From an uncultured SAR86 cluster bacterium (lineage in GTDB: Bacteria > Pseudomonadota > Gammaproteobacteria > Magnimaribacterales > Magnimaribacteraceae), in the NCBI GenBank assembly GCA_902606175.1, contig CACLEZ010000003.1, forward strand, positions 1-45,764: a stretch of 45,764 nt of DNA, read 5' to 3'. Under the pieces are notes generated by a model. It was not told the DNA's origin and did no database searches. It saw only the letters and a program-made list of their open reading frames with translations. Positions 17,177 to 24,643 of the stretch are shown piece after piece. Each line of letters begins with the position of its first letter. Position 1 is the first letter of the stretch. A program made the position numbers and the translations under genes.

Positions 17177-17992
17177 ATGAGTCAAGGTTCGTATACTTTA
17201 AATTATTGGAATGTACCTGGTCGTGGAGAGAGCATACGAGTGATTTTAGCCCTTGGCGGAATTAACTTTGAAAATAATTTTGTTCCTTTGCCTTTACCTT
17301 TAGAAAATCCTGAGAATCAAAATCCTCCCCCTTTTGATGATGGTACTTGGAGTGAACTCAAACCACAAACTCCTTGGGGAACACTGCCAACTCTACTCTT
17401 GCCCTCAGGTGAAATTATTGGTCAACAAAGAGCAATTCTTAGATATCTAGGTAAATTGATTAAGTTTGAAGGCAATTACCTATATCCAGAAGAGCCCGAA
17501 GCTTCGGCAAGAGTGGATGGATTTATGGATATGATGGAAGACATCTGGCCTATTTTAATTGGTCTAAATGGAACAGATTCTATGGAAACGGCGCCCTTAT
17601 ACTCAACAATGTTAGGTCAAGGTACTTTAGATGACTTTCTAAATCCTAGAATGGAAAAAGGAAGTGGGGAACTCGCAACTCTATTTGATTTTTTAGAAAA
17701 TGCCATCAGCGATGAAGGTCCATTCTTACTAGGCTCTAATCCTTCGTGTGCTGATGTTCTTCTTTTTGCCGCTATCTCGTGGTGGGGCGCAGCAGTTTTT
17801 CCAAATATGGACAAAATATTAGAGGGTAGGCCAAAAATCGAGAAATCTATCAGAGCAGTTGGGACTATAGGGGAAATTTCTGATTACTACAGCAGTTTAA
17901 AAGCTAGCAGAGATTCTATGCCTATAGTGGGTTCAACTAACTATGCTAGTTATTACAAGAATTATCATTTATTGTGCGGATTAAATGAATAG
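17177..17992 (+). CDS. Glutathione S-transferase (sigma-like)
   Basis: The start is placed at ATG 17177, with GGAG 8-9 bases upstream; an upstream TTG at 17138 has no ribosome site. The 271-residue protein has an N-terminal thioredoxin-like domain beginning YTLNYWNVPGRGESIRV, typical of sigma/alpha-type GSTs with a Tyr nucleophile activator. The glutathione cis-Pro is in GTLPTLL and the following loop is GQQRAILRYLG. An all-alpha C-terminal domain follows (SCADVLLF). It probably conjugates glutathione to electrophiles or acts as a peroxidase. A Pro-rich insert lies after the second strand. Confidence 0.87.
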   Translation: MSQGSYTLNYWNVPGRGESIRVILALGGINFENNFVPLPLPLENPENQNPPPFDDGTWSELKPQTPWGTLPTLLLPSGEIIGQQRAILRYLGKLIKFEGNYLYPEEPEASARVDGFMDMMEDIWPILIGLNGTDSMETAPLYSTMLGQGTLDDFLNPRMEKGSGELATLFDFLENAISDEGPFLLGSNPSCADVLLFAAISWWGAAVFPNMDKILEGRPKIEKSIRAVGTIGEISDYYSSLKASRDSMPIVGSTNYASYYKNYHLLCGLNE

Positions 17993-18003
17993 TCCATATT
18001 AAA

Positions 18004-19071
18004 ATGAAATTATCAGTAATACTCATTTCAATCCTTTTCTTTGGCATTGTAAGTACTGAAGAACCTGGTTATGTATTTGGCTGGACGCACTTAGCTGACC
18101 CAGATCTGCAAACGCCAATAGGAGGATCAACTACAGGTCCTGAGATCGAGATAGATGAAGATCCTAACTCTTATTGGCTTGAACTTCAAAGCCCAGGCCT
18201 GTCAAAATTTGAAAAGGATAGGTTGGCCATTCTTGCCATGCAGGGAGGTTATAAAGCAAATTTTGATTTTATGGAAACAATGGGTTTTTTTGAAACTTAC
18301 TCACCTTCAAGACCGTATCAATCTTGGGGAACAGAATTTGTGAAAGTCATTGAAGATAAAGAAGATTTCATCAGCCTTCAGCACATCATGGTGATGTTTT
18401 TTGAACAAGATGACGGTTCTATTTCTGATCCAATCGTGGTGAAACATTGGAGACAGGACTGGCATTATGAAGATAAAACTATAAATGTTTATGTAGGAGA
18501 TAATATTTGGAAAAAACAAACTCTTTCAGACAAGGAAATTCAGGGTAAATGGTCTCAGTCTGTTTATCAGGTCGATGATTCTCCTAGATATCAAGGATAT
18601 GGAGAATGGAAACATTATAAAAATACCTCTAGTTGGGTTAGTGAAGAAACAAACAGACCTCTGCCAAGGAGAGAAACTACCATTAGAGACGACTATGATT
18701 TACTTTCAGGTACTAATCTTCACACTATTACTCCTTCTGGTTGGGTTCACGAGCAGAATAATTCAAAGGTTTTATTAAATGGTAAAGTACTTGCTAAAGA
18801 AATAGGCCTTGCCAGATATCAAATGGTGAGCGATTTTGATTGGAGTGCTGGAGAGGAATACTGGGACAAAACAAAACCTTTTTGGCTTGAGGTTCGAAAC
18901 TACTGGAAGAAGACTTTAGAAAAATCCGATCAGGTAGAAGTTCTAAAGGCGCATCAAGAAAATCTTCTATTTGCCGAGTTATTTGGGCTCGCAGATTCAT
19001 ACGCGAAAGGAAATTTAGAGTCAATCAATGAAGTTGCTCCAGTGATCTCAAAATATGTTGAAGAAATTTGA
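18004..19071 (+). CDS. Exported DUF6607-type protein
   Basis: A 355-residue protein with a short cleavable signal (about 1-18). The central region is rich in Trp, Tyr, Arg and His: VVKHWRQDWHYED, VYQVDDSPRYQGYG, RPLPRRE and GWVHEQNN. I recognise this pattern as the DUF6607 family of exported proteins of unknown function from marine proteobacteria and Bacteroidetes. The conserved aromatic and acidic residues suggest a lipocalin-like or beta-sandwich binding protein. It follows the GST by 11 bases and converges on the aminotransferase. No function is established. Confidence 0.72.
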   Translation: MKLSVILISILFFGIVSTEEPGYVFGWTHLADPDLQTPIGGSTTGPEIEIDEDPNSYWLELQSPGLSKFEKDRLAILAMQGGYKANFDFMETMGFFETYSPSRPYQSWGTEFVKVIEDKEDFISLQHIMVMFFEQDDGSISDPIVVKHWRQDWHYEDKTINVYVGDNIWKKQTLSDKEIQGKWSQSVYQVDDSPRYQGYGEWKHYKNTSSWVSEETNRPLPRRETTIRDDYDLLSGTNLHTITPSGWVHEQNNSKVLLNGKVLAKEIGLARYQMVSDFDWSAGEEYWDKTKPFWLEVRNYWKKTLEKSDQVEVLKAHQENLLFAELFGLADSYAKGNLESINEVAPVISKYVEEI

Positions 19072-19075
19072 AAAA

Positions 19076-20401
19076 CTAGATGGTGCTGTGATTTTCTACG
19101 GCAAAATCAACTGATTGTTTTAGCACGTCTACCATTAAATCAATTTCATGATCTCCTATAATAAATGCTGGACCCAGACAAATAATATCTCGATATTGGC
19201 CAGTACCTCCTGGGTATAGAAATACGCCTTCCTCCAGACCTTTTTGCATAACTTTGCTAGTAATTTTCTTAGATTCATCAAATGGTTTTAAGTTGGATTT
19301 ATCCTCCACAATTTCTATACCTACAAGAAGTCCTTTGCCTCTTATCTCGGCAATATTTGGATGTTGTCCTACTTCAGAATTGAGTTTTTGTAGTAACTTT
19401 TCACCAAGAGGCTGAACTCTCTCACATAATTTTTCCTCTCTAAGGGTCTTTAGGACTTCAGCAGAAGCTGCGCATGATTGAGGTAGTGCTGCAAATGTAT
19501 GAAACATAACCTCATATCCTGCTGATTGAATAGAGTCAGCTATCACATCAGTGCTGTAGGTTCCACCAATAGCTGCATATCCTCCACCCATTCCTTTGCC
19601 TGCCACAAGGATATCTGGTTGAGTGTTGTAAAGATTGCTAGCGAAGTCTATTCCGACTCTCCCAAAGCCTGTCATGACCTCATCAGCAATTAGTAAAATA
19701 TCATTTTCCTTTAATATTTTCTCTGCCTCTTCCCAATATCCATCTGGAGGAGTAATTGCTCCTCCACTAGATCCGTTTATAGGTTCCATTAAAAGGGCAG
19801 CTATATTTCTTGGATCTAATCTCTTTATCGTATCTCTCAGATTATCTAAATAATAATCTTTTGAGTCAGGATGAAAACTACCTAAAGGGCATCTAAGTGG
19901 ATAAGGCGTTTCTATTGTGGTTGGTGAAGGGACATAACTTTCCAGTCCTCTTTTTCGAGCTTCATGACCCGAAATACCTGACATATTTAATGTAGTACCG
20001 TGATAAGAGAGACTTCTCGTAAGAATGATATTCTTTTCGGGCTTACCTCTACTTGCTTGATATTGTATGGCTAGTTTTACTGCAGATTCGTTTGCTTCCG
20101 ATCCACCAGATGAGAGATGTATTCTAGTTAAATGAGGTGGTAGCCAGTGATTCCTCAACTCATCTAGTAAAGCTTCTCTTTCAGGAGTAAGAAAGGGAGG
20201 GAGTATGTATGAATTATTTATTACTGCTTTTGAAATAGCCTCCGCAACTTCTTCTCTACCATAACCAATATTATTTACTATCGCTCCGCCAGCAGCATCC
20301 AGAATTTTTCTTCCGTCTTTAGTGTATAAGTATGCTCCCTTCGAACTTTCAAATTCTATTCCCCAGGTTTGTTTGAGAAAAGGCCATTTTATTTGTTCCA
20401 T
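19076..20401 (-). CDS. Class III (omega) PLP aminotransferase
   Basis: A 441-residue fold-type I transaminase. The PLP-binding features are ADEVMTGFGR (cofactor Asp) and AGKGMGGGY, whose Lys (residue 269 from this start) forms the Schiff base; SGGSEANESA and SYHGTT are also conserved. Family members move amino groups from omega-amino acids or amines (taurine, beta-alanine, putrescine, 4-aminobutyrate) to pyruvate or 2-oxoglutarate. ATG 20401 is chosen over TTG 20404 because AAGGTGA is well spaced from it. The Nramp-related transporter gene ends 10 bases upstream and is probably co-transcribed, but the substrate cannot be named. Confidence 0.92.
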   Translation of the reverse strand: MEQIKWPFLKQTWGIEFESSKGAYLYTKDGRKILDAAGGAIVNNIGYGREEVAEAISKAVINNSYILPPFLTPEREALLDELRNHWLPPHLTRIHLSSGGSEANESAVKLAIQYQASRGKPEKNIILTRSLSYHGTTLNMSGISGHEARKRGLESYVPSPTTIETPYPLRCPLGSFHPDSKDYYLDNLRDTIKRLDPRNIAALLMEPINGSSGGAITPPDGYWEEAEKILKENDILLIADEVMTGFGRVGIDFASNLYNTQPDILVAGKGMGGGYAAIGGTYSTDVIADSIQSAGYEVMFHTFAALPQSCAASAEVLKTLREEKLCERVQPLGEKLLQKLNSEVGQHPNIAEIRGKGLLVGIEIVEDKSNLKPFDESKKITSKVMQKGLEEGVFLYPGGTGQYRDIICLGPAFIIGDHEIDLMVDVLKQSVDFAVENHSTI

Positions 20402-20410
20402 CAATTCACC

Positions 20411-21691
20411 TTAGAATGCTAAAAGTATGTCATCTATGATTAAAACTGCCATACTCAATTGTAATACTAAACTCCCCCATAAAATTAATTTAGTTGTTAC
20501 TTTGGGTTGCAGCTCTGGTTCAAGCTTATTTACCAAATAGAGCGCACCTATATTAACAATTGGCAATCCCATCGCGGCCCATATGCCTGCTATGAGAAGC
20601 AAGGTGAAGGGGTTTGGTAAAACAAAATAGAATAAACCGGAAAGAAATGGGATAACGAAAGCTATGAGCTTTATTAACTTCTTTCTTGTATCTGCTTGCT
20701 CTTTTACTAGACCCATAGAAATTAAATAGTCAGATATGGTCCTTGTGAAGGCAGCAGTTCCTGATAAGAGGGTAGAGAACAAAACAAAGAATGCCAAAAC
20801 GATAAAAAGCCATTTAGCCCAACCGCCCAGCACGAGAGAGAACATATTTTGAAGAGAACTTATAACATCTATGTCCCAAAAAGAGCTTGTTGCTAAAGAT
20901 TGTTGTAATTCAGGGATGTTGTAAAGAACACCTGCTCCTAAAAAGAAAAAGGGAAGCGTTCCAAGAGTAATGAAAAAAACTGTCACCCAAACGTCAGTTT
21001 GCATAGTTTTTATCCAATGTTTTGTCTCCTCAACATTATTGCCACTATTTTCCGCATATCCTTTTTCTAAACACCAATATGTATAAGCCATTATTTCTCC
21101 ATAGCTTATTCCAGTAAAACCAAAAACAGCTAGAGCTAGGGGTAAGTACCCCGATGGGAAAGAAAAGCTAAGACCAGAAGAGACTTGCACAGCACTGACT
21201 TGATAATCAGTAGATTGCATTGCAATTGCGATAACCATCGTCATGAAAGAGAAGAACAATACCATCACAAGCAAGGTCTTCTCTAAGCTTTTGTATGATC
21301 CAAAATACAACAATGTCCAAGTAACTAAACAAGAGATTACAACCCATATCTCTACTGTCAGAAAAGGAAACATTGTATTGCCAGCTTCGGCCACAGCACC
21401 TGCTAATCCACCCATACCGGCAATTGAAGGTATGACCCCGATGAACATGAACCAAACTAACCAAGAAGTAGTTTTTCCTTGGATGGTTGTCTTGAAGCCA
21501 GGCATATCAGCAAAAGCTTCTAAAAATGTTTTTTTCGTAACAACTACATACCGCGCTATCTCTGCTTGGATGATAGGTTTGCTCCACATGCTTAAGAGCA
21601 ACCACCATAAAAGCATAAACCCAGCAGCCGCTCCCAATAAAGGTGTCATCACTATTGATCCACTGCCTACAACACTACCTGTGACAACCAC
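20411..21691 (-). CDS. Nramp-related membrane transporter (start displaced by apparent frameshift)
   Basis: This 426-residue protein has about eleven transmembrane segments and the Nramp fold pattern (LGAAAGFMLLWWLLLSM, then EIARYVV). Where true Nramp metal transporters have DPGN in helix 1 and MPH in helix 6, this protein has VGSGS and an EIMAYTYWCLEKGYA segment. It belongs to the divergent Nramp-related branch of marine bacteria, so proton-coupled manganese transport should not be assumed. The GTG at 21691 is not a natural start: conserved residues continue upstream in frame (KFIGPS) to a stop at 21728-21730, without an ATG. The missing N-terminus lies in another frame (see 21692-21744). 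Confidence 0.8.
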   Translation of the reverse strand: MVVTGSVVGSGSIVMTPLLGAAAGFMLLWWLLLSMWSKPIIQAEIARYVVVTKKTFLEAFADMPGFKTTIQGKTTSWLVWFMFIGVIPSIAGMGGLAGAVAEAGNTMFPFLTVEIWVVISCLVTWTLLYFGSYKSLEKTLLVMVLFFSFMTMVIAIAMQSTDYQVSAVQVSSGLSFSFPSGYLPLALAVFGFTGISYGEIMAYTYWCLEKGYAENSGNNVEETKHWIKTMQTDVWVTVFFITLGTLPFFFLGAGVLYNIPELQQSLATSSFWDIDVISSLQNMFSLVLGGWAKWLFIVLAFFVLFSTLLSGTAAFTRTISDYLISMGLVKEQADTRKKLIKLIAFVIPFLSGLFYFVLPNPFTLLLIAGIWAAMGLPIVNIGALYLVNKLEPELQPKVTTKLILWGSLVLQLSMAVLIIDDILLAF

Positions 21692-21744
21692 ACTGGGGCC
21701 AATGAATTTTAATCTTTCAAAAAGGTTTTAGGTGCTTCTTGCAT
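21692..21744 (-). other. Frameshifted N-terminus of the Nramp-related gene
   Basis: On the minus strand an ATG at 21744 opens MQEAPKTFLKD and then stops. Adding one base in the five-A run at 21719-21723 (plus strand) would give MQEAPKTFFERLKFIGPS joined to the transporter, a natural Nramp-type N-terminus. This is either a one-base assembly or sequencing error in a homopolymer, a real mutation, or slippage. Confidence 0.7.
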
Positions 21745-21810
21745 TCTTATATAGATTTTCTCACTAAATATGGAACAATTCCTCAATTCTTTTCAGAAAA
21801 ATTAATACCA

Positions 21811-22650
21811 ATGAAATTTAAAGTTAGTTCAGGCCTAAATATTGAAGCAACTGCCTTAGGTAATCCTGATGACCCTCTTGTAATTTTGCTTCATGGAGGT
21901 GGTCAAACAAGACACGCCTGGGGTGGCACAGCTGAAAAACTATCACAAGCAGGATTCTATGCTGTAGCTATTGACTTAAGAGGACATGGAGACAGTGATT
22001 GGAGTAATGAAGGAGATTACGCAATTGAGAGCTATAAAGAAGATCTCATAAGTATTATCCATCAATTAGGCAAAGATGCTTCCTTGATAGGTGCATCTCT
22101 GGGCGGGATGGTTTCTTTGTGCACCGCAGGTGATAAAGAATGTAGAGATCTATGTAATGCACTGGTAATGGTTGATATAGGTATTTATCCAAATGAAGAT
22201 GGATCAAATGAAATTCTTAACTTTATGAGTTCAGGTTCTAAAGGTTTTAGTTCATTAGAAGAAGCATCTGATTCAATAGCTTCCTATCTCCCGCATCGAG
22301 AAAAACCAAAAGATATCTCGGGTTTAAAAAAGAATTTAAGATTGAAAGAAGATGGAAGATATTATTGGCATTGGGATCCCAGATTCATTGAATCTAGAAC
22401 TAGCAATAGAAATGATTACAAGTTAAGACAAAAAATGTACGCTGAATCAGTTGATATTCCTACTCTGCTCATTAGGGGAGCTTTAAGTAATGTTGTCACT
22501 CAAGAAGAGGTCGATGATTTCTTGGAAACTATAGATCATGCTGATTTCATTGAGATAGATCGTGCTGCTCACATGATAGCTGGAGATAGAAATGATATTT
22601 TTGCTAATGCTGCTATTTCTTTTCTACAAAAGACCTTAAATTCAGAGTAA
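21811..22650 (+). CDS. Alpha/beta-fold hydrolase
   Basis: A 279-residue hydrolase of the abhydrolase_1 group. HGGGQTRHAW is the oxyanion region, Ser96 lies in IGASLGGM, and the late RAAHMIAGD supplies the His. The cap region contains YLPHREKPKDISGLKKN and YWHWDPRF, as in the peroxidase/epoxide-hydrolase-like and dienelactone-type bacterial hydrolases. The ATG at 21811 is preferred because homology begins there; an open frame reaches a TTG at 21739 that would overlap the divergent transporter start. The substrate is unknown. Confidence 0.85.
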   Translation: MKFKVSSGLNIEATALGNPDDPLVILLHGGGQTRHAWGGTAEKLSQAGFYAVAIDLRGHGDSDWSNEGDYAIESYKEDLISIIHQLGKDASLIGASLGGMVSLCTAGDKECRDLCNALVMVDIGIYPNEDGSNEILNFMSSGSKGFSSLEEASDSIASYLPHREKPKDISGLKKNLRLKEDGRYYWHWDPRFIESRTSNRNDYKLRQKMYAESVDIPTLLIRGALSNVVTQEEVDDFLETIDHADFIEIDRAAHMIAGDRNDIFANAAISFLQKTLNSE

Positions 22651-22680
22651 TTTAGAGTACCTTTTGATAATATCAATCAC

Positions 22681-23268
22681 ATGATAGTTGGTTTAACTGG
22701 TGGAATAGGAAGCGGTAAGACTGCAGTCTCAGACTGTTTTGAAGAGCTCGGGATAGTTATAGTAGATGCTGATTTAGCTTCAAGAGTAGTAGTAGAAAAA
22801 GGTAAACCATGCTTAGAACAAATATCTGAACGCTTCGGTCAAGATATCCTAAATGAAGTAGGGGAGTTAGACAGATCAAAATTGAGAGAAATAATCTTTA
22901 ACTCTGATGAAGAGAAAGATTGGCTAGAATCTTTATTGCACCCAGCCATAGCAAGACAAATACAAGATGAACTTAAAGCTTCAACAAGCCCTTATTCTAT
23001 TTTAGTTTCACCCCTTTTACTTGAGACAGGTCAAAAAGATTATTGCGATAAAGTTTTAGTGGTAGATGTTCCTGTTGAAACTCAGGTTGAGAGAACCTTA
23101 AAAAGAGATGGAGTATCTGAAGCCCAAGTTCAATCTATTATTAAAGCTCAGATTTCTAGACAAAAGAGATTAGAGCTTGCAAATGAAGTTATCATTAATG
23201 ATGGCAGTCTTGAGGACCTTAAGTTAGCTGTTAACCAACTTCATAAAAAAATTCTTACAGAAATATGA
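22681..23268 (+). CDS. coaE: Dephospho-CoA kinase
   Basis: A 195-residue P-loop kinase catalysing the last step of coenzyme A synthesis, ATP-dependent 3'-phosphorylation of dephospho-CoA. Walker A GLTGGIGSGKT (4-14), the substrate Asp in VDADLASR, the LID-region HPAI and the late ISRQKRLELA segment are all canonical. Length is normal. It overlaps yacG by four bases (ATGA), the standard coaE-yacG pair. Confidence 0.96.
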   Translation: MIVGLTGGIGSGKTAVSDCFEELGIVIVDADLASRVVVEKGKPCLEQISERFGQDILNEVGELDRSKLREIIFNSDEEKDWLESLLHPAIARQIQDELKASTSPYSILVSPLLLETGQKDYCDKVLVVDVPVETQVERTLKRDGVSEAQVQSIIKAQISRQKRLELANEVIINDGSLEDLKLAVNQLHKKILTEI

Positions 23269-23447
23269 GATATGTGAAATGTCCTGAATGTGGTGAACAA
23301 GCCGAATATTCAGAAAAGAATGAGCATAGACCTTTCTGCAGCCGTCGCTGCCAACTTCTTGATTTAGGAGCTTGGGCAAGTGAAGATAGAAAAATAGCTG
23401 GAGAGAAAGTTTTTGAACCAGAAGAAGATTTTGAAACGCGTCATTAA
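23265..23447 (+). CDS. yacG: YacG zinc protein, DNA gyrase inhibitor
   Basis: A 60-residue protein with the four-Cys zinc finger CPECG...FCSRRCQ and the following LLDLGAWASE, which is the YacG signature. In E. coli YacG binds GyrB and inhibits gyrase. It is translationally coupled to coaE, and its last bases overlap the converging argJ stop. Confidence 0.95.
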   Translation: MRYVKCPECGEQAEYSEKNEHRPFCSRRCQLLDLGAWASEDRKIAGEKVFEPEEDFETRH

Positions 23448-24643
23448 CTCCTGTAATCGCTATTGATAAGAACATAATCTTCAGATAAGTCAGAAGTCAT
23501 CACCTCAAATTCTTTTTTACCCAGTCCGAGACTTACTTCGATTAGAATTTCCTTTTTTTTCATTTCTCTTGATGCGCGTTTTTCTGAATATTTAGCATCA
23601 ATATAGCCTTGCCTCACCAATGGTTCTCCATTTAATTGAATCTTAACTTTATCGATTCTATCAATATTTTTATTTCTACCTATTGCGGAAAGTATTCTTC
23701 CCCAATTAGCATCACTTCCAAACATAGCTGTTTTAACTAGAGGTGATTCAGCTATTGTGAACGCTATAGATTTAGCTTGATCAGTATTTTTAGCTTTACC
23801 GACCTTAATTTTAATTTTTTTTGTTGCGCCTTCTGCATCTTCTACGAGTAGTTCAGCAAGCTCTTTAAAGATTTCTGTAATTGCAATAGAAAGTCTTTTT
23901 TCTTCAAGAGAACCTACTTTTATAGATTTTTCTTTATTACCATTTGCAACTAATAAAGAAGAATCATTGGGGGAAGTATCTCCATCAACAGTAATAGCTT
24001 CAAAACTAACTTTGAGAGCATTAGCATGGATATTATTTAGAGATTTTTGAGTTAATTTTGCATCTATGAATACAAAACTTAATAATGTAGCAAAGTCGGG
24101 TCTGATCATTCCTGAACCTTTTGCAAATCCAGTTACAAAATAAGAAGTCTTGCCAACTTTAACTTTTTTAGAAATTATTTTCGGCTTCGTGTCGGTAGTT
24201 AGAATAGCCTCAGAAGCTTTTTTCCATTTATTCTCACTTAAACTTTTTGATGCCTCTCTAAAAGCGGATAGATAATTTTCTACAGCTAGTGGCTCTCCAA
24301 TGACACCGGTTGAAAAGGGTATAACATTCTCTTGACTAGTTTTGAAATCTTGAGCAATTTCTTTGCAGTATTTCCTAACATCTTTTAAACCATTAGGCCC
24401 TGTAGCGGCATTCGCATTTCCAGCATTAATTAACAAAACCTTTTTGGCTTTTTTTGAATAAGATAAATTTTCAATAGCTAACTTAACTGGCGCAGCTTTG
24501 AGTTTATTGGAGGTAAATTTTCCACTAAGTATTGCTTCTTGAGGAAGAGTTACTATCAGGCTATCTTCTTTCTTCCCATATCGTGTATTACTTGAAGCCG
24601 TACCGAAGCTTATGCCTTCAATCTTATGTATTCTTTTTGGCAT
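23444..24643 (-). CDS. argJ: Glutamate N-acetyltransferase / ornithine acetyltransferase
   Basis: A 399-residue enzyme of arginine synthesis that moves acetyl from N-acetylornithine to glutamate and may also use acetyl-CoA. It self-cleaves at Thr186 in KGSGMIRPDFAT, and the oxyanion site FSTGVIGE (110-117) and INAGNANAATG (72-82) are intact. The C-terminal NSDYRS matches the usual ADYRT-type end. Its ATG overlaps the secA stop by one base, so the two are coupled. Having argJ implies a recycling arginine pathway rather than the linear argA/argE route. Confidence 0.95.
   Translation of the reverse strand: MPKRIHKIEGISFGTASSNTRYGKKEDSLIVTLPQEAILSGKFTSNKLKAAPVKLAIENLSYSKKAKKVLLINAGNANAATGPNGLKDVRKYCKEIAQDFKTSQENVIPFSTGVIGEPLAVENYLSAFREASKSLSENKWKKASEAILTTDTKPKIISKKVKVGKTSYFVTGFAKGSGMIRPDFATLLSFVFIDAKLTQKSLNNIHANALKVSFEAITVDGDTSPNDSSLLVANGNKEKSIKVGSLEEKRLSIAITEIFKELAELLVEDAEGATKKIKIKVGKAKNTDQAKSIAFTIAESPLVKTAMFGSDANWGRILSAIGRNKNIDRIDKVKIQLNGEPLVRQGYIDAKYSEKRASREMKKKEILIEVSLGLGKKEFEVMTSDLSEDYVLINSDYRS

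Noticed and set aside
21243-21731. A 162-residue plus-strand frame opposite the Nramp-related gene
   Set aside because: It is entirely antisense to a well supported membrane protein, has no ribosome site and no domain sense; long antisense frames are expected here from codon bias.
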